Part shown: positions 8,859 to 17,766 of the stretch, piece after piece
Layout of the letters: every line of letters begins with the position of its first letter
Numbering within the stretch: the first letter of the stretch is position 1
Origin: G965276675 sp965276675
Lineage (GTDB): Bacteria; Acidobacteriota; Terriglobia; Terriglobales; Acidobacteriaceae
Reading direction: 5' to 3'
NCBI GenBank assembly: GCA_965276675.1
Contig: OZ255624.1
Span: 2,108,001-2,172,000 of the forward strand
Length of the DNA stretch: 64,000 nucleotides
Made by a program: the position numbers and the translations under genes
The notes under the pieces: generated by a model
Database searches by the model: none
What the model was told of the DNA's origin: nothing
What the model saw: only the letters and a program-made list of their open reading frames with translations

Positions 8859-8885
8859 GGGGCGGGCTGGTGACCAGCTCGCCCC
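8859..8885. terminator. Bidirectional hairpin between convergent genes
   Basis: A 12-base-pair stem (8859-8870 with 8874-8885, one G-T wobble) with a three-base TGA loop. It lies between the stop of the hypothetical gene at 8836 and the stop of the convergent aldo/keto reductase gene at 8892. A run of only a few T follows on the plus strand, so it is called from stem strength and position. Confidence 0.65.
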
Positions 8886-8891
8886 TTATCG

Positions 8892-9920
8892 TTAACCTAA
8901 CCACTTGGGGTTCTGAGCTGTCCCGTCAAAGTGCGGGGTGGTCTTGAAGAGCTCGTACTTGCCGGTCATCGCCAAGTCCTGTGTGCGGGCCAGGAGCGAG
9001 GCGACCTGCTGCTCTGTCATGGGCTTATAGGTGCGGGCAGCCTCGACTGCCTGGTCGAGAATCGGCATCGAGTCAATACCGGTGATCACGACCGAAGTCG
9101 GCAGGGTCAGCGAGTAGTGCAGCGCCTCGATCGGCTGGACGGCCTTGGTATCCAGGATGTAATGGTCGCCGAATGTCTTCATGCCCAGAACGCCCGTGTC
9201 ATGCTTGAGTGCGACCGGGACAACCTGCTTGCCGAAGGAACGGAAGTGCGCGTCCATGACGTTGATCGGCATCTGCACTGTGTCGAAGTGGAAGTTGTGC
9301 TGGTCGGCCACTTCGAACATGCGGAGATGCACGAGCGGGTCTTTGTGGCCGGTGAAGCCGATGTAGCGGATCTTGCCAGACTGTTTGGCAGCTAAAAAGG
9401 CCTCTGCCGCGCCGCCAGGTGCGAAGATACGGTCCGGGTCTTCGAGGCGAATGACCTCGTGGAACTGAAGAAGATCGATATGGTCGGTCTGCAGGCGACC
9501 TAGAGACTGCTCGATCTGCTTCTCGGCTTCTTCCCGTGTACGCCCGTCAATTTTAGTCATCAAAAAGACCTTGTCCCGGTAGCCATCCTTGAGCGCCTGG
9601 CCCATGCGGATCTCGCTCAAGCCGCCGTTGTAGTCCCAGCAGTTGTCCATGAAGGTGATGCCGCGATCGATAGCTGAGCGGACGAGGCGAATGCTCTCGT
9701 TAGGGTCCTGCTGCTTGCCGATGTGGTATCCGCCCATGCCTATGCAGGAGACCTTTTCGCCGGTCTTGCCAAGTTCTCGGTACTGCATGCCAGCGACTTC
9801 GGAGCGGCTGGTCGGCCGGGGAGTGCTGCCGGGGGAACTTTGGGCTGCTGCTCCAGGAATGAAGCCGGCGGCGGTGGCGGCTACTCCGGCGGCGGTCTTT
9901 AGAAAGTCTCTGCGCTCCAC
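8892..9920 (-). CDS. Aldo/keto reductase, Tat-exported
   Basis: A 342-residue aldo/keto reductase that starts with a Tat signal (ERRDFLKTAAGVAATAAGF). The AKR barrel begins with MQYRELGKTGEKVSCIGMGG and contains the catalytic elements: Asp and Tyr in MDNCWDYNGGLSEIRMG, Lys in LMTKIDGR and His in LLQFHEVIRLED. It should reduce carbonyl compounds or sugars with NAD(P)H, although the cofactor in the periplasm is a question. The start is GTG 9920, with AGGAG at 9927-9931; the longer open frame to 10010 would overlap the neighbouring GNAT gene and lacks a ribosome site. It may be cotranscribed with the GNAT gene upstream. Confidence 0.88.
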   Translation of the reverse strand: MERRDFLKTAAGVAATAAGFIPGAAAQSSPGSTPRPTSRSEVAGMQYRELGKTGEKVSCIGMGGYHIGKQQDPNESIRLVRSAIDRGITFMDNCWDYNGGLSEIRMGQALKDGYRDKVFLMTKIDGRTREEAEKQIEQSLGRLQTDHIDLLQFHEVIRLEDPDRIFAPGGAAEAFLAAKQSGKIRYIGFTGHKDPLVHLRMFEVADQHNFHFDTVQMPINVMDAHFRSFGKQVVPVALKHDTGVLGMKTFGDHYILDTKAVQPIEALHYSLTLPTSVVITGIDSMPILDQAVEAARTYKPMTEQQVASLLARTQDLAMTGKYELFKTTPHFDGTAQNPKWLG

Positions 9921-9945
9921 TGTGCTCTCCTGGTGTCGTTTGTGA

Positions 9946-10233
9946 CTAGGATGCAGTAGGGCCGACGAGGGATTGGTACTGAGGATGTTCATGGATGAAG
10001 CCAGCCACAAACGAGCATTGCGGGATGACCGTCAAGTTCTGGTCGCGAGCGTAATCGAGTGCTGCCTTCACCAGGGCGGTGCCTATGCCGCGGCCTTCAA
10101 GAGCTGCAGGGACCTCGGTATGGGTAAAGGTGATCTGGTCGCCGGCAACCCGGTAGTTCAGGAAGGCGGTTTTGTTGCCCACTTCGGTTTCAAAGCGATG
10201 CTTGAGGGTGTTGTTAGTGATTGCGTCTGCCAT
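9946..10233 (-). CDS. Small GNAT-like N-acetyltransferase (YjdJ type)
   Basis: A 95-residue single-domain protein that matches the short GNAT-like family found widely in bacteria: a central strand YRVAGDQITFTHTEVPAALE, the acyl-CoA-binding loop GRGIGTALVKAALDYARDQ and the end VIPQCSFVAGFIHEHPQYQ. The family is close in fold to human GTLF3B-like N-acetyltransferases, and its substrate is generally unknown. It starts at ATG 10233. It lies just upstream of the aldo/keto reductase on the same strand, 25 bases apart. Confidence 0.85.
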   Translation of the reverse strand: MADAITNNTLKHRFETEVGNKTAFLNYRVAGDQITFTHTEVPAALEGRGIGTALVKAALDYARDQNLTVIPQCSFVAGFIHEHPQYQSLVGPTAS

Positions 10234-10313
10234 ATCTGTTCGATGCGGACGCCGGGAACGGAGTCCGCAGTGTCACACCAACGCGACACTATTACCGCGT
10301 CCGCCTGTCGCCA

Positions 10314-12938
10314 TTATTTCTGTTCCGGGGGTGGGCCTGGTACTACGGGTGTGGGGCCGAAGGCATCGGCGAGTGAGACTATCTTGAGCACGGACTGAAG
10401 CTGGTCCTGGGGGAGCTGTGTGGTGATTGCGATCTCCGCCGGCTCACCGGGAAGAAGGTCGAAGTAGTTGTCCGAAGCGCTTGCATCCGCGCCGCCGAAG
10501 GCGAGGTAGACATCGCGCGCGAGGACGGCGGACTGCAATCGAAGGTGATAGCCATCTGCGGTCCTGGTCAGCGTGGTCTGGATGTGCGCCTCCGGCAAGT
10601 GGACCTGCTTGGTGGGCACGACATAGATCGTGTTGTGGGAGACGACCTGGCCGTTCACAGTGAGGTCCGTGGTGGCGAAGAGGTTCGCTGGATCGGCCAC
10701 GTTGAGGTTGGCGAACTCTGTCACCGGAAGCTGCACGTAGATCTTGCTGGAGAGCGCTGGAATCTGCACCGGTGTGGTCCGTTCGAGCAGGACGGTACCG
10801 TCGAACTTTTCGAGGCGCAGGCGAACAGTGCCGTTGACGGGCTCCGTCTTATCGGAGACGACGTAGACGGCTAGGCTGCCGTCCTCAAGATGCGGCGAGA
10901 CCAGCAGCGGGCTGTAGAAGCGGCGTGCGTAGTACTGTAGCGCCTTCCAGCGTCCGTAATAGTCGATGCTGGACCAGGAGGCGACGGGCCAGCAGTCGTT
11001 CAGCTGCCAGTAGATGGAGCCCATGCTACGGGGACGGTTGCGGCGGAGGTGTTCAGCGCCGATCTTGATGCCCTCGGCCTGTAGTACTTGACTGACATAG
11101 AGGAAAGAGGCGAAGTCCTTCGGCTCGGCGTAGTCCTTGAGCAGGTAATCGTGAATGATGGAGTTGCCTTCGTTGTTTTTCTGGTGCGCGAACATGACCG
11201 GCGTAAAAATGCTGGTCCGGTCCTCTGGCAGGGTGAAAGCCTCGATGGTTTTCATCTCAGGGAAGGACTGAAATCCGTATTCGGAGACAAAGCGGTAGTA
11301 GTGCTTTTCGTACTCGGAGAAGGGAACGCGCCCATGCCAGACGCTCCAGTCGTGCGCGTCGCCGGACTGGTAGGTGTCGGAGGTCTCTTCGTAGTCCGAC
11401 GAGGGCGAGCTGGGCCAATAGGGTGTTTCGGGCGTGAGCCGCTCGACGGCGCGGGGCAAGATGCCACTGAAGACAGTGAGGTAGTCCTGCCACATCTGGA
11501 AGCGAGCTTCGGCGGAGGCCTTGGCGGTTTTATCCCAGTGGAAGGCGGACTCGGTCTCGTTGTTGCCGCTCCAGAGGACGATGCTGGGATGGTTGCGCAG
11601 ACGGCGGAGCTGGTCCTCGGCTTCGTGCGCGATATTCTGCTTCCAGGAGTAAAGGCCGGGCTGCCAGTCGTTGCCGAACATAAAGTCCTGCCAGACCATG
11701 ATGCCGAGCTCATCGCATATGGTGTAGAACTCATCGGTCTCGTAATAACCACCGCCCCAGTGACGAATCATGTTCATGTTGGCGTCTTTGGCGGATTCGA
11801 GGATGCGCCTGTACTGCGCGGTAGTGACGCGGTCCGGAAAGCTGTCGAAGGGGATGACGTCCGCACCCTTGGCGAAGATGGGAATGCCGTTCACCACGAA
11901 CTCAAAAGATCGGCCCCACTGGTCGACATCGCGCCGCAGCACCACCGAGCGAAGACCGGTGCGGGTGTGCGCTTCGTCTTCGGCATGATTGCCGGTCTTC
12001 ACCGTGGCGGTGAAGTCGTATATGGGCTGAGCGCCGTAGCCGGATGGATACCAGAGCGCGGGTCTGGCAATATCCACGGGAAAGTCGAGGTAGTTGACGC
12101 CGGTGTGAAGGTCGATGCTGCGCGTGGTGCTGACGAGCTTGCCGGCCTGTGAGTAATTTAATGTAACCGTCGCAGTGGCGTTATCACCTGCGGTGATCTC
12201 GACGACACCGTCGAGATGCGCGACGGTCGCGGTCACGTCACGCTGGCGGATGTGCAGGTCCGAGATGCGGGCGGTCTCCCAGAGCTCGAGTTTAGGCTCG
12301 CGCCAGATGCCGCTGGTGACGAAGCGGGGTCCCCAATCCCAGCCGTATTCGTAGGCGGCTTTACGTATGTAGGTCTTCTCCTCGGTGTGGGTTTGGGCGC
12401 GCCAGTGGTCGGAGGCGGCCGCCCTTGCGGCAGCTTTCGCGGGGGTAGGAAAGATGACCAGAAGCTGGTTGGGACCGGGTTTGAGTAGGGACTTCGCGTC
12501 AATACGCCAGGTGCGGAACATATTGTCCGCATTGAGGAGCTCGGCGCCATTGAAGTAGACCTGCGCTGCGGCATCGAGTCCGTCGAAGACCAGGTCGACG
12601 TGCGCGTGCGCGAGCATGGCGGGAGTGATCTGGAGAGTGGTGCGGTACTCCCAGGAGGCGTCCTCGATCCACTGAAGCTTGGCCTCATTGTCCCGGAAGA
12701 AGGGGTCGGGGATGAGCTTGTTGTGCAGCAGGTCGAGATGGATGTCGCCAGGGACTTGTGCGGGGCGCCACTGCGTCTCGGTCGCGCCTGGGGCGTCGAG
12801 ATGTTGGCGGAACTCCCAGCCGGTGGTGAGGGGTATATCCATCTTTGTCCGGGTCTGGCCCTGAGCATGGAACGCGATGACGAAGAGAAATCCCAGGAGT
12901 GTGCTGCCCAGGATGGACCACCGGTGGTTAGAAATCAT
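10314..12938 (-). CDS. Glycoside hydrolase family 2, beta-mannosidase-like, exported
   Basis: An 874-residue secreted enzyme. It has a signal peptide (LGSTLLGFLFVIAFHAQGQ), an N-terminal sugar-binding jelly roll (TGWEFRQHL, DIHLDLLHNKLIPDPFFRDN), an immunoglobulin-like domain at about 225-340 and a TIM barrel. The acid/base Glu is in WSGNNETESAFHW (E461) and the nucleophile Glu in FVSEYGFQSFPEM (E553). The segment PDPFFRDNEAKLQWIEDASW is typical of beta-mannosidases, which release mannose from the non-reducing end of mannan or N-glycan fragments. It is divergent from the beta-helix hydrolase gene at 13161 and shares its control region. Confidence 0.9.
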   Translation of the reverse strand: MISNHRWSILGSTLLGFLFVIAFHAQGQTRTKMDIPLTTGWEFRQHLDAPGATETQWRPAQVPGDIHLDLLHNKLIPDPFFRDNEAKLQWIEDASWEYRTTLQITPAMLAHAHVDLVFDGLDAAAQVYFNGAELLNADNMFRTWRIDAKSLLKPGPNQLLVIFPTPAKAAARAAASDHWRAQTHTEEKTYIRKAAYEYGWDWGPRFVTSGIWREPKLELWETARISDLHIRQRDVTATVAHLDGVVEITAGDNATATVTLNYSQAGKLVSTTRSIDLHTGVNYLDFPVDIARPALWYPSGYGAQPIYDFTATVKTGNHAEDEAHTRTGLRSVVLRRDVDQWGRSFEFVVNGIPIFAKGADVIPFDSFPDRVTTAQYRRILESAKDANMNMIRHWGGGYYETDEFYTICDELGIMVWQDFMFGNDWQPGLYSWKQNIAHEAEDQLRRLRNHPSIVLWSGNNETESAFHWDKTAKASAEARFQMWQDYLTVFSGILPRAVERLTPETPYWPSSPSSDYEETSDTYQSGDAHDWSVWHGRVPFSEYEKHYYRFVSEYGFQSFPEMKTIEAFTLPEDRTSIFTPVMFAHQKNNEGNSIIHDYLLKDYAEPKDFASFLYVSQVLQAEGIKIGAEHLRRNRPRSMGSIYWQLNDCWPVASWSSIDYYGRWKALQYYARRFYSPLLVSPHLEDGSLAVYVVSDKTEPVNGTVRLRLEKFDGTVLLERTTPVQIPALSSKIYVQLPVTEFANLNVADPANLFATTDLTVNGQVVSHNTIYVVPTKQVHLPEAHIQTTLTRTADGYHLRLQSAVLARDVYLAFGGADASASDNYFDLLPGEPAEIAITTQLPQDQLQSVLKIVSLADAFGPTPVVPGPPPEQK

Positions 12939-13048
12939 TTGCTCTCTTTGCGCGCCGGGAGGCAGGCGCGGTCGTGTGAAGACACGACCGCCATTCTCGC
13001 ACGAGTGGGCGAGCTACTTGCGGGCGGACAAAGTTTACGGGAGGTATG

Positions 13049-13062
13049 TGGTAGCGTTATCA
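13049..13062. promoter_or_regulatory. LacI-family-like operator in the divergent hydrolase promoter region
   Basis: The 14-base sequence TGGTAGCGTTATCA is an imperfect palindrome around a central CG, with every mismatch a transition. It has the shape of LacI/GalR-family operators. It lies about 110 bases from the starts of both divergent glycoside hydrolase genes (12938 minus, 13161 plus). A similar sequence, CGATAACGATACCA, lies at 27403-27416 within the first codons of the LamG-GH2 gene. Confidence 0.4.
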
Positions 13063-13160
13063 AGGCTTCGGCGACCATGGCGATTGCTGGCTGCTGCTGA
13101 AGCGATCCTATGTCACATGGAGAGGCAACATTGCCAATGACAGAACTGCCGGGAAGCACC

Positions 13161-15362
13161 ATGATGCAGAGGAGAGACGCCGGAGCAAACGAGCGCCGGG
13201 CGATGCTATTACTTCTCTGTCTTTTCCTGCTAGCGGGACGGGCGTGGGCCAAGGTGACGATTCCCCCGGTGCCGGTGGACGTTCGTGCCGATCAGTTCAC
13301 GATCACGATCGATGGGCACCCGGCGTTCTTCTCGCATGCGGCGGCAAACTATTACTTCCTGAACTTCGATCTGAAGGGCAAGGCGAAGATCTCCATCACG
13401 GCGCCGACGAACGACTATTGGGCGAAGGGTGTGGAGGTGCAGCCGTGGCGGCTGGCGATCCGCCCGGAGGTGCAAGGCAGGACGATCCGCTTCACGGTAC
13501 GCGACCCGGCGAAGATCTCGATTACCCGGCCAGGAGATCATCTGGCTGGGGCTGAGATGCTGTTCCTTTTTGCGAACCCGCCAGAGAAGGATGCGCCCAA
13601 GGAGGGAACGCCCGGAGTGCGTTACTACAAACCCGGGGTGTACCACGAGAACATCGACGTGAAGAGTGGCGACCGAATTTACCTGGCCGACGGGGCCGTC
13701 GTTTTTGGCAGCCTGAATGTGTGGCAGGTGAAGGATGTGAAGGTCTGGGGCCGGGGCGCGATCATCTATGACGGTCCCCAGAACCCAAACGACGACGACG
13801 GCTGGATGCACAAGCGGAACTGGCATTGCATTGTGATGGACAATGCGCACAGGATCGAGATCGACGGCATCACCTGCGTGGTGCGAAGCCGCACGTGGAT
13901 GATCCAGATGGTGGACACGCGGGGCGTAGTCTTCGACAACATCAAGGTGATCGGCGGGAGCAAGGGCAATGCCAATCAGGACGGGATGGATTGGCTGGGC
14001 GGCGGCGATACCGTGGTGCGGAATGTGTTCATCCGCGCAGCCGACGATGTCTTCGCCATGCAGGGCAACTGGCCGGGCTATAGCCAGAAGGCGCTGACGA
14101 CGCCGGGCCACGATGTGACCAACATCCTAATTGAGAACAGTGTGGTGTCGACCAGCATCTCGAACGTGATGCGTTCGGGCTGGCCGCAGAAGATCTTCAA
14201 CAGCAAGAACGTGACGATGCGGGACTCCGATGTGATCCATATGGGCATTGGGGGGTGTGGCATTCCGTTTGCGCTGTTTGAGTTCTGGGGCGATAAGGGC
14301 GCGAAGGGACACCACTCGGGGTACCACTTCGAGAATATCCGATTGGAGGATTGGTACTCGCTGGTGCAGATACAGCAGAAGGCGCCGGCGATTCGCGATG
14401 TGGCATTTGACGACATCTGGTCGCCGGAGGCGCCGTCCCTGGTGCCTTCCGTGCTGTCGGGCGATGTGAGTGGGGTGAGTCTCTCCGGCGTCAAGCTGCC
14501 TGGGGCAGAGGCTGAGAAGACCACTGACGTGCCGATGATCGTTGAGTCTGGCGCGCAGACGCCAACTTTTGGCAGGAGCAAGAGCGGCGTCGTCGCGTCG
14601 TTTGTGTACGGCGCTGGCATGATCCCGCTTAAGAAGGTGAGCTTTGACGCGTCTGCATCCACTGCAGCCAATGGTGGGATTGCGAAGTACGAGTGGTTCT
14701 TTGGCGATGGGAAGACAGCGAAGGGCAAGATGGTCAAGCATGCGTTTCCGGATGCGATGGGCACGCTGTGGGACGGTTCCGGGCGCTTTCGCGTTCTGCT
14801 GAAGGTGACGGATGCGCAGGGCAAGAGTGCCTGGACCGCGCAGCCGGTGGTGGTGGCCGCTGCTGCACATCCAGCGGAGACGGTTGCCGACGCGAGTCGT
14901 GATGGGAAACCAGGGCTGAACTACCAATATTTCGAGGGCACCTGGGAGGGCATGCCGAAGTTCGGTGAGTTGAAGCCGGTGGCGACGGGGTCGGCGGAGG
15001 GTCTCGACCTAAGCTTGCGCAAGCAGCCGGAGCAGTATGGGATGGTCTTTGACGGCTACCTAACTGTGCCGGCGGATGGTGGGTATATCTTCGATCTGCT
15101 GGGAACGGATGCGGATTCGCTGGAGATCGACGGGGTGGCCGTCGCGACGAGTCCGAAACCGGTAGTGCAGGTTTGTGGTTCGGTGGGCAATGCGGTGCAG
15201 ATGGCCTCCGGTAGCATGGCGCTGGGGGCAGGAAAGCATCGCGTGCGAGTGGCGATGACCCATACCACCGGGGATCAGGTGCTCTCGCTGAAGTGGCAGG
15301 GTCCGGGCTTGCCACTGCGGGAGATTCCGAAGGAGATGTTCTCGCACGCGGCGGTACGATAG
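13161..15362 (+). CDS. Right-handed beta-helix glycan hydrolase with PKD and PA14 domains
   Basis: About 733 residues, exported. The signal peptide is basic (MMQRRDAGANERR) and then LLLLCLFLLAG, with a likely cut after AWA. Residues about 25-450 resemble the pectin/dextran-type beta-helix hydrolases (GH28/GH49-like): YYKPGVYHENIDVKSGDRIY, then repeated short strands such as VVFGSLNVWQVKDVKVWGRG and the acidic NANQDGMDWLGGGD and RAADDVFAM, where catalytic Asp residues are expected. A PKD-like domain follows at about 475-570 (VSFDASASTAANGGIAKYEW) and a PA14 carbohydrate-binding domain at about 590-730. The substrate cannot be told. Starts at 13110 and 13137 are also possible; 13161 gives the cleanest signal peptide. 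Confidence 0.82.
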   Translation: MMQRRDAGANERRAMLLLLCLFLLAGRAWAKVTIPPVPVDVRADQFTITIDGHPAFFSHAAANYYFLNFDLKGKAKISITAPTNDYWAKGVEVQPWRLAIRPEVQGRTIRFTVRDPAKISITRPGDHLAGAEMLFLFANPPEKDAPKEGTPGVRYYKPGVYHENIDVKSGDRIYLADGAVVFGSLNVWQVKDVKVWGRGAIIYDGPQNPNDDDGWMHKRNWHCIVMDNAHRIEIDGITCVVRSRTWMIQMVDTRGVVFDNIKVIGGSKGNANQDGMDWLGGGDTVVRNVFIRAADDVFAMQGNWPGYSQKALTTPGHDVTNILIENSVVSTSISNVMRSGWPQKIFNSKNVTMRDSDVIHMGIGGCGIPFALFEFWGDKGAKGHHSGYHFENIRLEDWYSLVQIQQKAPAIRDVAFDDIWSPEAPSLVPSVLSGDVSGVSLSGVKLPGAEAEKTTDVPMIVESGAQTPTFGRSKSGVVASFVYGAGMIPLKKVSFDASASTAANGGIAKYEWFFGDGKTAKGKMVKHAFPDAMGTLWDGSGRFRVLLKVTDAQGKSAWTAQPVVVAAAAHPAETVADASRDGKPGLNYQYFEGTWEGMPKFGELKPVATGSAEGLDLSLRKQPEQYGMVFDGYLTVPADGGYIFDLLGTDADSLEIDGVAVATSPKPVVQVCGSVGNAVQMASGSMALGAGKHRVRVAMTHTTGDQVLSLKWQGPGLPLREIPKEMFSHAAVR

Positions 15363-15367
15363 CTCCC

Positions 15368-16567
15368 ATGACTGAGTGCACACGGCGTGCGTTCTTGGCT
15401 TCGGTTCCGGCCATCCCTTCTGCGTTGCGAGCTATGGCGCAAGACGAGACTCCCCACATGACGACACTATTCATCGGCACCTATACGGCGAAGGCTGGCG
15501 TGGTGGGGAGCCACGGTATTTACACCTGCGGATGGAACGCGGCGACCGGCGAGCTGACCGCTCCCACGTTGACTGCCGCCACGCCAAACCCGACGTTTCT
15601 GGCGCTCTCGCCGGTCCGCGGAACGAGGGTGCTCTATGCGGTAAACGAGATCAGTGATTTCGGTGAAACGCACAACGGATCGGTGACGTCTTTTCGCATC
15701 GAGGGTAGCGCTGTCAGGCTGCATGGACTGTCAGCGGTGGACTCGGGCGGCGACGGACCATGCCACATCGCACTGGACCACTCTGGGCGCTCGGTATTTG
15801 TCGCCAACTATGGCGGCGGCAGCGTGGCTTCGTTTCGCGTCCTGAAGAACGGCGCGCAGGATGGCGGCCTGAGCCCTGCCGTATCGCACTTCCAGTTTTC
15901 CGGGCATGGCGCCGACCCCAAGCGTCAGGAGGCGCCACACACGCACGGGGTGACGGTCTCGCCGGGGAATCGCTTCGTGCTGGTGAACGATCTGGGTCTG
16001 GACCGGATCATGGTCTTCCGCATGAACCCGGCGACGGCGACCCTGACGCCCAATGAGGGGTCGGCCCGCCAGCCGTACTGGAGCGCGCGGCCCGGGTCCG
16101 GGCCACGCCATAGCCTTTTCCATCCCAGCGGGCGCTGGTTGTATTCCGTAAATGAGCTGCACTCGACGGTGGATCAGTTGGCCTGGAATGAAGAGCACGG
16201 GACGCTGAAGCTGCTCTCGACGGCGGTGCTGCTCCCTTCGGACTTCGCGGCCAACACGAATCGTGCGGCGGAGCTGGCGATCGATGCGGGTGGACGGTTT
16301 CTGTACGCTTCGAATCGCGGCCACGACAGCATTGCCGTCCTCTCAATCGACCGGAGTACGGGCACGCTGACGACTGTGCAGCGGGTCGCGTGCGGTGGGA
16401 AGAATCCGCGCCACTTCGCCGTTGATCCGTCGGGGAACTGGCTGCTGGTGGCGAATCAGGATACGAACAACTTGGTGGTCTTCCGGCGGGATCCAATTTC
16501 GGGCAAGCTGATGCCGGGTAGTGGTGCGTGCCAACTGGATAAGCCGGTGTGTCTGGTCTTTGCGTGA
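15368..16567 (+). CDS. Lactonase family protein (6-phosphogluconolactonase-like beta-propeller), Tat-exported
   Basis: A 399-residue protein with a Tat-like leader (CTRRAFLASVPAIPSALRAMA) and a seven-bladed beta-propeller of the YbhE/Pgl lactonase family. Family segments seen are LFIGTYTAKAGVVGSHGIYT, GDGPCHIALDHSGRSVFVANY, APHTHGVTVSPGNRFVLVND, GPRHSLFHPSGRWLYSVNE and NPRHFAVDPSGNWLLVANQD. The cytosolic relatives open 6-phosphogluconolactone; exported ones may act on other sugar lactones. It follows the beta-helix hydrolase by 5 bases, so the two are probably one operon, which fits oxidised-sugar or uronate use. ATG 15368 was chosen because it provides the leader. Confidence 0.87.
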   Translation: MTECTRRAFLASVPAIPSALRAMAQDETPHMTTLFIGTYTAKAGVVGSHGIYTCGWNAATGELTAPTLTAATPNPTFLALSPVRGTRVLYAVNEISDFGETHNGSVTSFRIEGSAVRLHGLSAVDSGGDGPCHIALDHSGRSVFVANYGGGSVASFRVLKNGAQDGGLSPAVSHFQFSGHGADPKRQEAPHTHGVTVSPGNRFVLVNDLGLDRIMVFRMNPATATLTPNEGSARQPYWSARPGSGPRHSLFHPSGRWLYSVNELHSTVDQLAWNEEHGTLKLLSTAVLLPSDFAANTNRAAELAIDAGGRFLYASNRGHDSIAVLSIDRSTGTLTTVQRVACGGKNPRHFAVDPSGNWLLVANQDTNNLVVFRRDPISGKLMPGSGACQLDKPVCLVFA

Positions 16568-16594
16568 GGGGCACCCCCTCCCCCTCTTTTTGGC

Positions 16595-16735
16595 TAAATT
16601 CCTACAAGTAAAAGACTTAGGGCAGGGTGATTCCCGTAAATTCCTCTGCCGACTGGACTTACGGGTAAAATCCTCTAAACAAAGGGGTTACGAGTTGGTC
16701 TGCGCTTCCCGTCTCTCTTACCTGATTCCAGTTTA
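16595..16735. repeat. Intergenic repeat-rich element
   Basis: In this stretch between two convergent genes, TAAATTCCT occurs at 16595 and 16637 and TAAAATCCT at 16666. CCCGTAA at 16633-16639 pairs with TTACGGG at 16659-16665. No open frame is convincing. The layout resembles dispersed intergenic repeats of Terriglobia genomes, an opinion from memory only. Confidence 0.4.
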
Positions 16736-16841
16736 GTGGGTTCGGTCGATTACTACGCCAAATGTGGGGGAGAGTTCACCACAGAGAGGGCACGGAGAGC
16801 ACAGAGGAGGCGGATTCACCGCAAGGTACCCCAAGTAGGTG

Positions 16842-17417
16842 CTATGGATTTCGCTGCCTGACGGGATGAAAGTGGTAGACGATTCCGCCGCTCAATGAGG
16901 CTGAGCCTGCGGTCATCGAGCCGTTGCCGCCTGCACCGCTTTCGAGCTCTGGCAGGCGAAGGTCGAAGGAGGGTGTAAGGCGGATATCGAGGCCAAGGGC
17001 GAGGTCGAGCGCGGCAGCCGTGACGGCTTGTGCCTGAACGGTTTCCGTGAATGCAGGAACTTTGGCGTGGATGAAGCCGCCACCGATCTGAAAGTACGGC
17101 TTGAGCGGATTGTGATGGGGAACAAAGCCGAAGCGCGCGGAGACAAAGCCCTTGCTACCGCCGTCTGCGTTTGGAGTGAAGGAGCCGCGGAGGTCAATGC
17201 CTGCGGTGAAACGGCTCCGGATGGGAAAGTTGTAAAAGCCGCCCGCGCCCAAGCCGAAGCGATCGCTATCGTAGGTGGTGCTCTCGCCTCTGAAGGCGTA
17301 GCCGTAGTTGCTGACCGTGACCGTTCCGTAGATGGAACTTTGGGCCTTAGCAGTGTGTAGAGCGGTGTAGGGAAGAGACAGGGTAAGCGAGACAGCGAGA
17401 CAGCGCAGAGATTTCAT
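16842..17417 (-). CDS. Outer-membrane beta-barrel-like protein
   Basis: A 191-residue protein with a signal peptide (MKSLRCLAVSLTLSLPYTAL, cut near AKAQ) and a mature part made of alternating hydrophobic strands with aromatic ends: IYGTVTVSNYGYAFRG, FGLGAGGFYNFPIRSRFTAG, GFVSARFGFVPHHNPLKPYF and the last strand SLSGGIVYHFHP. This suggests an eight-stranded OmpA/OmpW-like barrel. The role is unknown. The start at 17417 was chosen because it gives the signal peptide; the frame is open to 17480. It faces the lactonase gene tail to tail and is divergent from the gene at 17767. Confidence 0.65.
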   Translation of the reverse strand: MKSLRCLAVSLTLSLPYTALHTAKAQSSIYGTVTVSNYGYAFRGESTTYDSDRFGLGAGGFYNFPIRSRFTAGIDLRGSFTPNADGGSKGFVSARFGFVPHHNPLKPYFQIGGGFIHAKVPAFTETVQAQAVTAAALDLALGLDIRLTPSFDLRLPELESGAGGNGSMTAGSASLSGGIVYHFHPVRQRNP

Positions 17418-17766
17418 GAAGGCCCGAAGTATGGATTTACCGGTGAGGGTATCAGGCAGATCAAGTATGGCTCCTGACACTCTGGTACCCGGAGGGAGGC
17501 TAAGCGATGAGTTGTCCCGTTTTGGTTCTCGTAGAGGTTAGTCCTTGGGCTTTACGCCTCCAGCCGACGCTCCGCTGGAGGCAATGCGCGAGTGAACGTC
17601 GGAGACGGCGCGAGTTTCGTGGTATTCCACCTTTACTGCGCTCAGGATGGGCACCGGGTCCTTGCGGCTACGTCGCTGCGCTCCTCCGCTCAGGATGACA
17701 ATTGAATTGGATTAGGTGCTACTCTCATGCCATCTCGGAAGAGAGGTTCGGGGTGAGGGTTCGGGG
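17418..17766. other. Intergenic region with hairpin and dispersed repeat
   Basis: No gene is supported here. It holds the divergent promoters of its neighbours, an 8-base-pair hairpin (17556-17563 with 17575-17582) and two copies of a CGCTCAGGATG motif near 17637 and 17686. Confidence 0.6.
17635..17700. repeat. Dispersed CGCTCAGGATGA-type repeat, copy 1
   Basis: CTGCGCTCAGGATGG at 17636-17650 and CTCCGCTCAGGATGACA at 17684-17700 flank a GC-rich spacer. Related copies are at 21269-21317 and 27689-27725, always in intergenic DNA. Confidence 0.5.

Noticed and set aside
11088..12152. Open frame of 354 codons on the plus strand inside the GH2 gene
   Set aside because: Valine/glycine/glutamate-rich composition typical of an antisense shadow, no ribosome site and no known domain.
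13230..14111. Open frame of 293 codons on the minus strand inside the beta-helix hydrolase gene
   Set aside because: Opposite a gene with signal peptide and clear domains; the translation is His/Arg-rich without a fold.
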